Shown: positions 53,501 through 61,538, counted from the stretch's first letter. The stretch: 64,000 bases of DNA from Isosphaera sp. (GCA_013822345.1 PNKH01000020.1:1-64000); one strand, 5' to 3'. Program-made: numbers and translations. Notes: generated by a model not told the origin, from the letters alone.

Positions 53501-54650
53501 GCCCGGCCCCGGCGAAGATGCTCGACCGGGGGGCCGGCTGCTCGTCCGTCCGGTCCTCGTCCGGGTCGTGCAGCCCGAGGTCCGGGGCGGTCCGGCCGCC
53601 GGCCAGCGGGTCGGCCCCGCCGGCCGCGGCCGCCAGCTCCGGCGGGACCGGCAGGTCGTCGACCGGGGTCAGGTCGAACTCCGTCCCGCCCGGGTCGGGG
53701 AAGGTCCGCCCGACCCCCGGGGCCTCGATCCGGACGGCCGACCCGTCCGAGTCCACCTCCGGGCGGCCCGGCTCGGCCAGGTCGCCGAGGATGCTGGACG
53801 CGTCGTGGGTCGGGTCCGGGGTGGCCCCGTAGTCCGGGGCGTCGGCCCCCGGCGGGGGCGTCTCGACCGGGCCGAACGGCAGCTCGGCCGACGGCCCCAG
53901 GTCGAACAGGCTGTCCCCCTCCGGGAAGTCGTCCGCCTCCGGCAGGTCGTCGGCCAGCGGCAGGTCGTCCCCGGCCAGCTCGACCGGGACGGTGCTCCCG
54001 CCGGCCGGCGGGTCGAACAGCAGGGCGACCTCGGACGACCGCGGCCCGGCCGCCGCGGTGCCGGACGTGGACTCGTCGGCCGCCGCCACGATCACGTCCG
54101 ACCCGCCGGTGACCGGGGGCGGGGCCGGGTGCGGGTACTGGTCGGCGAGCACGTCCGAGCTCTCGACCGCCGGCGGCGGGCTCTTGGCGATGTCCGCCTC
54201 CGGGGCGTCCGGCGGGGCGGCCGGGGGCGGCTGCCGCGTCCCGCTGTCCGAGGTCAGCCACCCGGACGCCGGGGCCACCGGCCGGACCGCCCCGCCCAGC
54301 AGGTTGAGCGAGGACGGGTCGGCCGGCAGCGCCTCGGGGATGATGTCGCTGGACGACTCGGCCAGGAACGGGTCGGACGCGTTGGCGCCGAGCTGCACCC
54401 CGGACGACCGCCCGAGGTCGATCTCCTCCGACGCGGACTGGCCGGCGACCGGGACGTCGGCCCAGCTGTCCGCGGCCGCGGCCGCGGGCGGCCCGAAGTC
54501 GATCTCCTCCGACCCCGACAGGCCGGCGACCGGGACGTCGGCCCAGCTGTCCTCGGGCGGCGGCGGGGCGAGCGGGGCGGTCTCGTCGGTCGGGTCGTCC
54601 TTCGGGTCCGAGGCGGGCTTCCGGTCCGGGTCGTTCGGGTTGTTCGGCAT
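50595..54650 (-). CDS. Large single-span membrane protein with acidic N-terminal and TPR C-terminal parts
   Basis: A 1351-residue protein starting MPNNPNDPDRKPASDPKDDP. Residues 1-540 are low-complexity, acidic and Pro/Asp-rich, with two near-identical motifs near residues 35-53 and 62-80 (DSWADVPVAGLSGSEEID / DSWADVPVAGQSASEEID) and later degenerate SSDV-like copies. A single membrane helix lies at about 570-592 (GGTLVGAVVAAGACAGVYFG). Beyond it are long helical, coiled-coil regions (LKDASDKLAIATKDLKDTSD) and C-terminal TPRs (AYKLGRYSDAAASLAAAVDA). The N-terminal part is probably cytoplasmic. Function unknown; likely an envelope scaffold. Confidence 0.8.
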   Translation of the reverse strand: MPNNPNDPDRKPASDPKDDPTDETAPLAPPPPEDSWADVPVAGLSGSEEIDFGPPAAAAADSWADVPVAGQSASEEIDLGRSSGVQLGANASDPFLAESSSDIIPEALPADPSSLNLLGGAVRPVAPASGWLTSDSGTRQPPPAAPPDAPEADIAKSPPPAVESSDVLADQYPHPAPPPVTGGSDVIVAAADESTSGTAAAGPRSSEVALLFDPPAGGSTVPVELAGDDLPLADDLPEADDFPEGDSLFDLGPSAELPFGPVETPPPGADAPDYGATPDPTHDASSILGDLAEPGRPEVDSDGSAVRIEAPGVGRTFPDPGGTEFDLTPVDDLPVPPELAAAAGGADPLAGGRTAPDLGLHDPDEDRTDEQPAPRSSIFAGAGPKPRGGSSDVALGESSVVPAEDDSSVEFSDHPSAEDEAAASRIFGPPSPSRSVPRKTPVPEPEPDPIAGMLDWGAGEADVLGADPAAAAGPPTGVLSGRGKGSAGPKTPAGKTGPGPGDEDDPSVEIDWLSGSSAEGPVVPADAPPTPPPAPAPAPARRARAVAVARPAPAPAAVARPARGRAGAWAGGTLVGAVVAAGACAGVYFGGLVPNAEPTAQAPQPRPQPGKTDPDPKTPEAPPPKPADVTAAVRAGDFAGARKIAAALPDTDPEVRAAVGEAELFAVVQAGKPDAAGLKAAREKLQAVAADAKADVRMAVKAAVQVGVAHELAGDRDAARKAYEDARARFPAYAATFDAALDRLAATAPAAAPPPPPEGAARRLAPADAHQLLLAVTLLQPDPKAGADEVEAGVHFWKAVNLAAGEKFAEAAAEIVKAKAAHLKQAKANPGRGLNPLSDPLEQIFARSCDDLKAYWELRAAIYGSKPVADLFKKDGADKAVAALAADRAAAAGVPGLKTDLKDASDKLAIATKDLKDTSDKLGVAMKELKVAGDLATDLKGEVKKEADAKAAAEKKLDAEEKARKAADDLVAAVAKELQGAKLLGEKFGPDELRAAQKVAAERATGPTLSALVPPGMMAVGGGGLSSAQLLDLAGRLTKSEAAVRAADAKLEAETKRLAADHTLAMKKLAEGHAAAVGKLKDDQTAELKAAAEKYVADAKKLTAGFEEKVRVLNAAVAAEKVRVAEKDKQIAADRENAVSPGQALDLWLPILVELRRASDAEEALRTARKAQAAAPPGSADAGKARTVAGLALLFKGDLAGAKAEFEAARANPAHGPAAREKVLWATAADVGLASVTDRQAPFRRPVELPRRDAAAAARALDAGITAYKLGRYSDAAASLAAAVDADPTDALGWYFLGAARWGLGSTDQARDDFRQGAVRELASTVPTRVVNAALAPIQGPVRDALTAARP

Positions 54651-55360
54651 GGGGTGTCCGCTCCGCGGGTCGCGGGGTCCGCCGGGCGGCGGTCGGGGCG
54701 GGGCGCCGCGCCTGAAATGCTATCCCGCATTGTCTCCCGCCGCGACGCCCGGGCCAACACCTTTCGCGCATTTCTCCGCACCCCCGGCGGAACCGTCGGA
54801 ACCTCCCGCCCCCCCGCCGCCTCCCGGCCCCGCCCACCCCGCCAGGCTCCGGGGCCGGCACCTTCCCTCGGTCCGGGTCTGGTCTCGGTGTGGGAGGGCG
54901 AGGCTCCCGCCGAGCCGAAACGCCCGGCTCGGCGGGAGCCTCGCCTTCCACACCGGGGAGCCACCCCGGTCCGGGACGGATTGCCTAACCCCCCGGCAGG
55001 TCGTACACTCGTCCCGTCTGGCAGAGTCGAACCCGGCCGAATGCCCGAACGGAAACACCGTTTGCAATTGCTTTGGGCATCGCAACGGCGGCCGGACGGG
55101 AGGAGGGTCCGTCGACTCGAACTAACCCTAACTCGGAGAAGCGGTTGCCTCGAACGCCAACGCCCCAGGGGTTTCTGGCATCACGGTTGCTTTAAGAGGA
55201 TTAGCCAATCGGACCCGAACTCCCCGGTCGGTCAGGCCGCCACCACCAGCCTCAGTGGTACGGGGGGTTCGACGGACGGGACGGTCACCCGGCGCCGCCG
55301 GCGCCCCAACGGTTCGGACGGCAGGCCCGCGCCGCCCGGCCCTCACCCGCAGGTGACAAC
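54651..55360. other. 700-base gap with palindrome, no recognisable gene
   Basis: It holds the upstream region of the 1351-residue protein, the R5 palindrome at 54886-54955 and a moderately AT-richer stretch (about 55050-55220) with no long ORF of normal codon use. No RNA fold could be assigned; a T-arm-like GAGTCGAACCCGG at about 55025 does not build a tRNA. Confidence 0.5.
54886..54955. repeat. Intergenic palindrome, family R5 copy 1
   Basis: Arms of 31-32 bases (54886-54917 and 54925-54955) beginning CGGTGTGGGAGGGCGAGGCT, with one mismatch and a 7-base loop. A second copy is at 56679-56750, with the same TCTCGGTGTG left edge and co-varying inner bases. Confidence 0.88.
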
Positions 55361-55561
55361 GTGCAACCGCTGTTCGACGCCATTTCGGCCGACGGCCCCC
55401 GGGCCGACCAGGAAGTGGTGGAGCTGCCGCTGCTGCTCCCCCGCTGGCAAGCGATGGAACTGGAGGCCGCCGCCAGCCGCCGCGGGATGACGACCGGGCA
55501 GATGCTCCGGCGGGTGATCGGCGAGCTGCTGGCCGCCCGCCCGGCCCCCGCCCGCTCCTGA
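55361..55561 (+). CDS. Small ribbon-helix-helix-like protein
   Basis: A 66-residue protein opened by GTG (AGGTG a few bases upstream). The segment VVELPLLLPRWQAMELEAAA, then RRGMTTGQMLRRVIGELLAA, has the strand-helix-helix pattern of RHH transcription factors and antitoxins. No partner toxin is adjacent. A small stand-alone regulator is the best guess. Confidence 0.6.
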   Translation: MQPLFDAISADGPRADQEVVELPLLLPRWQAMELEAAASRRGMTTGQMLRRVIGELLAARPAPARS

Positions 55562-55645
55562 CCGGCCCGAGGCCCCGGGGCGCCACCTCCACCCCGCGCC
55601 CCGGCTGGACCGCCCGTCCCGTTCCCCTACGCTATCCCCGCGCCC

Positions 55646-55707
55646 TCCCGTAGCAGTCGCCGCTTGCGGCGTTGCGCGCAACGCCGCAAGCGGCGACTGC
55701 TACGGGA
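55646..55707. repeat. Perfect loop-free palindrome, family R6
   Basis: A 62-base sequence that equals its own reverse complement (31 + 31 bases, centre TTGCGCGCAA; outer TCCCGTAGCAGTCGCCGC). It lies 30 bases upstream of the alpha/beta-hydrolase start. The outer GTAGCAG is shared with 59840-59909. Confidence 0.92.
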
Positions 55708-55736
55708 GAACACCCCCTCCCGCGGACGAGTCCCCC

Positions 55737-56624
55737 ATGTTCGCCGTCCTCCTCTCCCTGGCCGCGGCCCAGCCGCCGGCCCACCCGGTCGTCCCGCTCT
55801 GGCCCGGCAAGGCCCCGCACGCGGTCGGCGACTCCGACGCGGACAAGCCGAGCCTGACGGTGTTCGCGGCCCCGAAGGGGAAGGCGAACGGGGCGGCGGT
55901 GGTGGTCTGCCCGGGCGGCGGGTACGGGGTGCTAGCCGCCGACCACGAGGGGAAGCAGGTGGCCGAGTGGCTGAACGGGATCGGGGTGTCGGCGTTCGTG
56001 CTGAAGTACCGGATCGCGACCAAGGACCGGCCCGGCCCGCTCCACCCGGCCCCGCTGGCCGACGCCCAGCGGGCGATCCGGCTGGTCCGGGCCAAGGCCG
56101 CCGACTACGGGGTCGACCCGGCCCGGGTCGGGGTCTGGGGGTTCTCGGCCGGCGGGCACCTGGCGAGCACCGCCGCCACCCACTTCGACGCCGGGCGGAA
56201 GGACGGCGACGAGGTGGAGCGGCAGAGCTGCCGCCCGGACTTCGCCATCCTCGCGTACCCGGTGGTCACGATGGAGGCGGGGGTGACGCACGGCGGGTCG
56301 CGGCGGAACCTGATCGGGGACAAGCCGGACGAGAAGCTGGTGGAGTTGCTGTCGAACGAGAAGCAGGTGACGAAGGAGACGCCGCCGGTGTTCCTGTTCC
56401 ACACGTCGGAGGACAAGGCGGTGGTGCCGGAGCACGCGACGCGGTTCTACCTGGCGTGCAAGAGGGCGGGGGTGCCGGTCGAGCTGCACATCTACGAGAA
56501 GGGGCGGCACGGGGTCGGGCTGGGCCGCGACCCGAAGTGGACCGGGGGCGAGGCGTCGGTGGCGACGTGGCCGAACCGGCTGGCCGACTGGATGAAGTCG
56601 CGCGGACTGCTGGAGAAGAAGTGA
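55737..56624 (+). CDS. Exported alpha/beta hydrolase (esterase/lipase, BD-FAE-like)
   Basis: A 295-residue hydrolase with a short signal peptide (MFAVLLSLAAAQPPAHP). The oxyanion-loop motif is VVVCPGGGYGVLAADHEG, the nucleophile sits in VGVWGFSAGGHLASTAATHF, the Asp in FLFHTSEDKAVVPEH and the His in YEKGRHGVGLG. Homologues deacetylate or de-esterify plant polysaccharides such as acetylxylan. Length and order fit the family. It is followed by an R5 palindrome. Confidence 0.88.
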   Translation: MFAVLLSLAAAQPPAHPVVPLWPGKAPHAVGDSDADKPSLTVFAAPKGKANGAAVVVCPGGGYGVLAADHEGKQVAEWLNGIGVSAFVLKYRIATKDRPGPLHPAPLADAQRAIRLVRAKAADYGVDPARVGVWGFSAGGHLASTAATHFDAGRKDGDEVERQSCRPDFAILAYPVVTMEAGVTHGGSRRNLIGDKPDEKLVELLSNEKQVTKETPPVFLFHTSEDKAVVPEHATRFYLACKRAGVPVELHIYEKGRHGVGLGRDPKWTGGEASVATWPNRLADWMKSRGLLEKK

Positions 56625-56678
56625 CCGACCACCACCGACTCGGGTCGCGAGCGACCAGGCGGTCGGTGGGTCGTGTCT

Positions 56679-56750
56679 CGGTGTGGGAGGGCGGGGCTCC
56701 GGCCGAGCCGGTGGCGCCCGGCTCGGCCGGAGCCCCGCCCGCCCGCACCG
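56679..56750. repeat. Intergenic palindrome, family R5 copy 2
   Basis: Arms of 32 bases (56679-56710 and 56719-56750) starting CGGTGTGGGAGGGCGGGGCT. Compared with copy 1, GGCTCCCGCC becomes GGCTCCGGCC with the compensating change on the other arm; a few mismatches remain near the tip. Confidence 0.85.
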
Positions 56751-56907
56751 GGGTGCGATCGGTCGGCGGCCGGGATCGGAACGGCTTGATCCGTGTCGTC
56801 AACTTCTTGCTGGCGGCCCTCTGCCGGGGTAATCTGCTCTCTGCCGAGATTCGCACTCCCCGAGGCGTTCGCCCAGGGAGATCGGCAGAAGTGAGAAAGG
56901 ACATCCC

Positions 56908-57699
56908 GTGACTTCGGTTTCGAGAATCTGTCTCGCGGCGCTCCTCTGCGCGGCCTCCGTGCAGGCGGCGGCACCCGTGCCCCTGTTCACCCAGAAGGGC
57001 ACCGACCCCTCGTTCGCCGACGTGCTGAAGAGCGGCAAGCTGCCGCAAGGGAAGAACTCGACGACCGGCGTGACCGGGTCCACCATCGACGTGATGAATC
57101 AGCTCGTGGAACTCACCCCGGAAGCCCGGCGGCCGATCGCGAAGGACATCCGGATCCACACCCTGGGGAACAGCTTCATCCCGCGCAAGGATTTCGCGAA
57201 GTGGTCGAGGTGGTATCAGGAGGACGGCAGCACCCAGGTGTTCAGGCTGTTCGTGGGCGAGGAGAACGTGCGCAACACGCGCGAGAAGGCCGCGCGGATC
57301 GAAGCCTTCACTGCGCTGAACTGGAAGCGCGGCGCCTGGCACGAGTGGAGCGGCACCTACACCGTCGTCAAGCCGCACGGCGCGGCGGTTCTCCAGGTGA
57401 TGAACAACGTCAACGAGTGGGCGATGCAACTCGGCATGAACGCACAAGGCGACATCACCCTCAACCACCGCCGGGCGGCGGACCAGGTGATCGCAACGGG
57501 CATGGTGGGAAGACCGTTCCACATCCGGGTCCGGGACAACGGGCACGACTACGAGGTCTACCTGGACGGACGGAAGGTCGGCGAGGGTATCTATGCGCGA
57601 CCGGAGGGCGAGACGAATTTCCGTTGGGGCATGTACGTAGGAGGTACCGACGTGCGACAGGACGCCATGATCTTCGTTTCGGGTGCCACCGTCCGGTAA
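56908..57699 (+). CDS. Secreted jelly-roll (lectin/lyase-like) protein, compositionally distinct
   Basis: A 263-residue protein; GTG at 56908 follows an AAAGGA ribosome-binding site. A signal peptide (SRICLAALLCAASVQAAAPV) precedes a beta-rich domain with RIEAFTALNWKRGAWHEWSG, GHDYEVYLDGRKVGEGIYAR and RWGMYVGGTDVRQDAMIFVS, resembling concanavalin-like lyases or lectins (YLDG, RxGMY). No active site can be assigned with confidence. Codon use is visibly less GC3-biased than that of its neighbours, and it sits between an R5 palindrome and the stump of a WD40 gene, so it may be acquired. Confidence 0.75.
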   Translation: MTSVSRICLAALLCAASVQAAAPVPLFTQKGTDPSFADVLKSGKLPQGKNSTTGVTGSTIDVMNQLVELTPEARRPIAKDIRIHTLGNSFIPRKDFAKWSRWYQEDGSTQVFRLFVGEENVRNTREKAARIEAFTALNWKRGAWHEWSGTYTVVKPHGAAVLQVMNNVNEWAMQLGMNAQGDITLNHRRAADQVIATGMVGRPFHIRVRDNGHDYEVYLDGRKVGEGIYARPEGETNFRWGMYVGGTDVRQDAMIFVSGATVR

Positions 57700-57734
57700 G
57701 CGACCGGGACATCGGGAAGCCGAAGTCGGTCGCG

Positions 57735-57782
57735 TTCGACCCTTCTCGCCGCCGGCCGCGGCCGGCGGCGAGAAGGGTCGAA
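57735..57782. repeat. Perfect loop-free palindrome, family R8
   Basis: A 48-base self-complementary sequence (24 + 24 bases, TTCGACCCTTCTCGCCGCCG outward). The right half overlaps the residual WD40 coding end at 57768-57808, so one arm may be a copy of the other. Confidence 0.9.
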
Positions 57783-57808
57783 TCGTCGTCTGGGACGCGG
57801 ACGGGTGA
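57768..57808 (+). pseudogene. C-terminal stump of a WD40 gene
   Basis: The frame reads E-K-G-R-I-V-V-W-D-A-D-G-stop, the usual final strand of planctomycetal WD40 proteins (compare KGQVVVWDVDL at 46870). Nothing of the rest of the gene is present upstream, where the jelly-roll gene and palindrome now lie. Confidence 0.5.
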
Positions 57809-57912
57809 CGCCGGGACCCCGGCGGTTTTCCGGCTCACGCCGACCCGCCCGGCCCGTTACGTTACCGGCGGGTCACGTCCAGTGACCGACCGGCACGTCG
57901 CGAGGACCGGGG

Positions 57913-59835
57913 ATGAAACGGACACACGGCGGCGCGGCCGCCCTCACGCTCGCCCTGGCCGCGGGGGTCGCCGGGCTGCGGCCGGCCGGGGCCGCCCCCG
58001 ACGACGAGCCGGCGGCCGCCCCGCCGCCGCGGGCCTCGGCCCTGGCCGGCAGCGCGGTCGCCGCCGTCCTCGACGCCAACGGCGGGAAGCCGCCGGCCAC
58101 CGGCGAGGACCTGGTCAAGGCCCTCGGCAAGCTCGGGACGTTCGCCCAACTGCCGGTCGTGTTCTCGGGCGTCCGGCTCGACTCCGGGGTCGGCAACCCG
58201 CGGGTCGTCATCGCCCAGGTGGTGGACGGGCTGGGGGACGCCGGCCCGGCCGACCCGAACCTGACCGGCCGGCTGTTCCTCGCGGCGAACATGGAGCGGG
58301 ACCCGAAGGGCGGCGACCCGCGGGTCCGGTCGGTCGAGTTCATCTCCTGGAACACCCTCCGCCGGCGGTTCGACTTCGGGGTGATCGACGGGATGGGCGG
58401 GGACGCCGCCCCGGAGCTGCGGGTGGTGGACGGCGGGCGGTGCTTCGCCTGCCACAAGAACAAGGGGCCGATCCTCGGGGCCGCCCCGTGGACGAACTCC
58501 ACCCACCACACCGGCCTCCGCACCCTCACGATCAACCGGCTGCGGCTGGACCCGGCCGTCCCCGGGGGCCGGGACCGGGTCGACGGGATGGCCCTGGCCG
58601 CCCCGGCGGCGGCGGCGGTGGACGGGGCGGTCCGGACCGGGGCGTCGCTCCGCCTGGCCCGGGAGACGTTCCGGCTGATGAACCGGTCGGACGGCGGGCG
58701 GAAGGCGTTCGTCGCCCTGCTGGTGGCGGTCGCCGCCCCGGGGCCGCTCGACCCGAACGACAAGCCGGTCCGGGCGGTGGTGGACGCCTGGGGGAACGAC
58801 CCGTCGTGGACCCGGTTCGTCACCGACTGGGTGGCCGTCGCCCGGGGGACGAACACCGGCACCCTGGTCGACTTCGCCCCGATCCCGAAGCCGCTGTACG
58901 CCGGGTGGGGGACGCACTTCGCGACGATCCAGCCGGTCCCCCAGCCCCCGCCCGGCGGGTTCCCGTCCCCGCAGGCCGCCGCCGCGTTCGCCAAGAAGGT
59001 GGAGACGGTCGTCGCCAGCAACCAGCGGGTCGAGCAGCAGCACCAGGACCGGCTGCGGCAGCTCGCCCTGTTCGACGCGGCCCGGGCGGCCGGGGTGCAC
59101 GGGGTCCCGAGCGTGGCCCAGCCGAGCAACCCGCGGGCGTTCGTCCCGCCGCAGCCGAAGGTCTCCCAGCGGCCGAGCGGGATGGTCAACCCGTACCTGC
59201 TGGCCGGGACGATCGGCCTGTCCGGCGGGGACCGGAAGTTCCTGTGGGAGTCGCTGGCCGCGGCGGCCGGGCGGGTGAAGAACCCGAAGGTGACGGCGGC
59301 GGTGCTGGCCCGGGCGGTGTTCGAGGGGGAGGAGTTCGCGGACGTGCTGGCCGGCGGCCCGCTCCCGGACCGGGACGAGTTCAAGGACCGGTTCGTCGCC
59401 GGGCTGGACGCGGTGCTGAGGACCCGGCACGGGCTGGCCGGCGGGTTCGCCCCGGACCGGGCGGAGTACGCGGGCGGGCCGCGGCACGACCCGAAGGCGG
59501 CGGAGTCGGCCGAGGCGGCGGTGGTGCCGACGTCCGCGTGCCTGCGGTGCCACGACATCCGCCCGGCCGGCACGGCCCGCCCGTTCGAGCCGATCCCGGA
59601 CCTGGCGTTCGACCCGTTCGACAAGGCCGGGCGGGCGGCGTGGCTGGCCGGGGTGGCGGACCGGGCCCGGCGGAAGGCGGTGCTCGGGCGGCTGCTGGAG
59701 CGGATGGCGACGGACGCGGACATGCCGCCGGAGGACGCCCCGGAGCACGATCTGTTCCGGGTGAAGGGGGCGGCCGCGTTCGCCGAGGCGCGGGCGTTCC
59801 TGGAGGCGGAGCTGGAGAAAATCAAGAAGCCGTGA
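57913..59835 (+). CDS. Exported protein with two CxxCH haem-binding motifs
   Basis: A 640-residue protein with a signal peptide (AAALTLALAAGVAGLRPAGA). Two c-type cytochrome motifs are visible: GGRCFACHKNKGPILG at about residue 178-190 and SACLRCHDIRPAG at about 540, each Cys-x2-Cys-His; a candidate distal Met is MPPEDAPEH near residue 610. The middle is a helical domain rich in conserved aromatic and Pro residues (FATIQPVPQPPPGGFP). Probably a periplasmic di-haem redox protein. No partner gene is adjacent. Identity beyond this is unknown. Confidence 0.8.
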   Translation: MKRTHGGAAALTLALAAGVAGLRPAGAAPDDEPAAAPPPRASALAGSAVAAVLDANGGKPPATGEDLVKALGKLGTFAQLPVVFSGVRLDSGVGNPRVVIAQVVDGLGDAGPADPNLTGRLFLAANMERDPKGGDPRVRSVEFISWNTLRRRFDFGVIDGMGGDAAPELRVVDGGRCFACHKNKGPILGAAPWTNSTHHTGLRTLTINRLRLDPAVPGGRDRVDGMALAAPAAAAVDGAVRTGASLRLARETFRLMNRSDGGRKAFVALLVAVAAPGPLDPNDKPVRAVVDAWGNDPSWTRFVTDWVAVARGTNTGTLVDFAPIPKPLYAGWGTHFATIQPVPQPPPGGFPSPQAAAAFAKKVETVVASNQRVEQQHQDRLRQLALFDAARAAGVHGVPSVAQPSNPRAFVPPQPKVSQRPSGMVNPYLLAGTIGLSGGDRKFLWESLAAAAGRVKNPKVTAAVLARAVFEGEEFADVLAGGPLPDRDEFKDRFVAGLDAVLRTRHGLAGGFAPDRAEYAGGPRHDPKAAESAEAAVVPTSACLRCHDIRPAGTARPFEPIPDLAFDPFDKAGRAAWLAGVADRARRKAVLGRLLERMATDADMPPEDAPEHDLFRVKGAAAFAEARAFLEAELEKIKKP

Positions 59836-59839
59836 GATG

Positions 59840-59909
59840 GTAGCAGGCGCACTCCGTGTGCCGTCCGCCGGGCTCGGCGTGCGGACGGCACACGGCGTGC
59901 GCCTGCTAC
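59840..59909. repeat. Intergenic palindrome, family R7
   Basis: Twenty-nine-base arms (59840-59868 and 59881-59909) with one mismatch and a 12-base loop, starting GTAGCAGGCGCACTCCGTGT. It lies between convergent genes and ends just before the DUF4198 stop. Confidence 0.88.
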
Positions 59910-59915
59910 GCCCGG

Positions 59916-60722
59916 TCACGGGACGGCGAACGTAACCGCCGCCCAGAAGCTCTCCCAGTCGGCCGGCGGGTCGGGGTTCTTCTCCGCGACCCGCCGCATG
60001 AACACCGCCCGCACCACCCACGCCCCCGACTTCGTCAACTTCAGGCTCGCCTGGCCGGCGCGGTCGGTGGTCGCGGTCGCGGCGGTGAGCGCGTCGCCGT
60101 CGCGGTGCCAGGCGGTCACCTTCGCCCCGGCGAGTGGCTTCCCGTCGAACGTCACCGTCACCGGCAGCGCGTCGCCGCCCTTCAGGGCGAACGGGTTCTT
60201 CGCCGGAGTGATCTCGAACCGCTGGCCGAGCGGCTTGGTCGGGGTGTCGTCGCCGTCCGGGCCGACCTGCACGACGGTCTTGAGGTAGCGGCGGTACCGC
60301 TCGCGGCCGTCGGCGCCGGCCTCGCCGGCCGCGTCCCGGGCCTTGAGCACGTCGTCGAACCCTTCCTCCTTCAGGTACGCGGCGAACTTGTCCGGCTTGA
60401 GGGCGATGCTGGACCAGTCGCGGTCGACGCGGAGGACGGCGGTGCCGGCCTTCGGGGCGGGGAACGCGAACGCCGGCTTGGCGCCGTCCTTGAGGCCGGG
60501 GAAGTCGGCGGTCAGCTGCTTGCCGGCGTGGAGTTCGAGCCTGGCCGTCCGCTTCGGCTGGTAGGCGACCTCCTGTTCGGGCTTGAACGCCTCGCCGACG
60601 TACATCCGCACCGGCACGTCCGCCCCGGCCTTCGGGGTGAAGGTGTCGGGGACGAGCCAGTAGTCGTGGGCGGCGGCCGGGGCCGCGGCGAGGAGGACGG
60701 CGAGGAGCGCGGCGCGGGTCAC
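59916..60722 (-). CDS. DUF4198 domain-containing exported protein
   Basis: A 268-residue protein with signal peptide MTRAALLAVLLAAAPAAA and the DUF4198 opening HDYWLVPDTFTPKAGADV, followed by VRMYVGEAFKPEQEV and FDDVLKARDAAGEAG. The C-terminal Ig-like half is PLPVTV/FDGKPLAGAKVTAWHRDG and GQASLKLTKSGAWVVRAVFM. DUF4198 proteins are periplasmic and often linked to metal (Ni/Co) uptake, but no transporter is near. Minus-strand gene, possibly in one transcript with the two small genes upstream of it. Confidence 0.87.
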   Translation of the reverse strand: MTRAALLAVLLAAAPAAAHDYWLVPDTFTPKAGADVPVRMYVGEAFKPEQEVAYQPKRTARLELHAGKQLTADFPGLKDGAKPAFAFPAPKAGTAVLRVDRDWSSIALKPDKFAAYLKEEGFDDVLKARDAAGEAGADGRERYRRYLKTVVQVGPDGDDTPTKPLGQRFEITPAKNPFALKGGDALPVTVTFDGKPLAGAKVTAWHRDGDALTAATATTDRAGQASLKLTKSGAWVVRAVFMRRVAEKNPDPPADWESFWAAVTFAVP

Positions 60723-60731
60723 GGACCCTCC

Positions 60732-61073
60732 TCAGGCGGGGCGGCGCGCGAGGAACTGCTGCACCAGCGCGGCGAGTTGTTCGGCCGTCAGCCCGGTCGG
60801 CCGGGTGCGGACGTACTCGCTGACCCGGTCGGCCAGCTCCCGGGCGAACGCGGCGTCAGGGTCCGGCGCCCGTGGCCGATCCGGGGGGGCCGGCGGCGTC
60901 CCCGGCGGGGCGGACGGGTCGTCGAAGTCGACCAACGCCCCGTCCCGCATTTCCGTGTCCGGGTTGCCCTCGAACGACGGCCGGGGCGGGCGAGGTGCCG
61001 GCGGCGTGCCCGGGGGGTCGAGTTCGAACCTCGCCTCGAAGGTGACCAGCGGCGGGTCGTCGTCGGGCTTCAT
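60732..61073 (-). CDS. Small acidic Pro-rich protein, unknown
   Basis: A 113-residue protein. The middle is Pro/Asp-rich and contains two similar stretches with a P-P-G-T-P-P-A-P motif (about residues 20-27 and 57-64). The last 35 residues form a helix (FARELADRVSEYVRTRP then LTAEQLAALVQQFL). The start is the ATG at 61073; a GTG one codon earlier touches the stop of the upstream gene. Function unknown. Confidence 0.6.
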   Translation of the reverse strand: MKPDDDPPLVTFEARFELDPPGTPPAPRPPRPSFEGNPDTEMRDGALVDFDDPSAPPGTPPAPPDRPRAPDPDAAFARELADRVSEYVRTRPTGLTAEQLAALVQQFLARRPA

Positions 61074-61076
61074 CAC

Positions 61077-61487
61077 TCACCCCTGAGGTCCGTACACCTG
61101 GATGGGCTGGTCGTCGAAGAACTCGCCGTCGCAGAAGAACTCGACCGGGTACCGCCCGGCCGCGGGGAACACGACGTCTTCCAACAGGAACCGGCCGTAG
61201 ACGGAGGCGTTCGGGTCGGTGAAGTCGTACTCGGAAACCCGGGCGTGGCCGACCCGGGCGCCGGTCGCCGTGCGGATCAGGTCGATCCGGAACGTCACCC
61301 TCCCCCGGCCGCCGCGCAGCCACGCGAACACGCACAACTTCTTCAGCGTGTACGGGAACGTGCCCCCGGCGGGAACCCGGACGGCGTTCCACAGGTTCAC
61401 GACCATCGGCTTGCCGCCGGCCGGGTTGGCGACCACGTCGTCGCACACGTACACGCCCTTCAGGACGGGCTTGATCGCGCCGGCCAT
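61077..61487 (-). CDS. Small beta-rich protein (DUF6941-like)
   Basis: A 136-residue protein starting MAGAIKPVLKGVYVCDDVVA. The strands VNLWNAVRVPAGGTFPYTLK, GRVTFRIDLIRTATGARVGH and VEFFCDGEFFDDQPIQVYG make a beta-sandwich-like chain that resembles the DUF6941 family, in which C-D-D near the N terminus and a Q-P-x-x-V end recur. No catalytic motif. Immediately upstream of the Pro-rich gene, with which it probably forms an operon. Confidence 0.65.
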   Translation of the reverse strand: MAGAIKPVLKGVYVCDDVVANPAGGKPMVVNLWNAVRVPAGGTFPYTLKKLCVFAWLRGGRGRVTFRIDLIRTATGARVGHARVSEYDFTDPNASVYGRFLLEDVVFPAAGRYPVEFFCDGEFFDDQPIQVYGPQG

Positions 61488-61538
61488 GCCCGCCTCCTGA
61501 AGTTTACCCCGGCCCGCGACCGGCCCGCAACCGCCGGC

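Noticed and set aside
55010-55045. A T-arm-like GAGTCGAACCCGGCC stretch as a possible tRNA
   Set aside because: No D arm, anticodon arm or acceptor stem can be formed around it.
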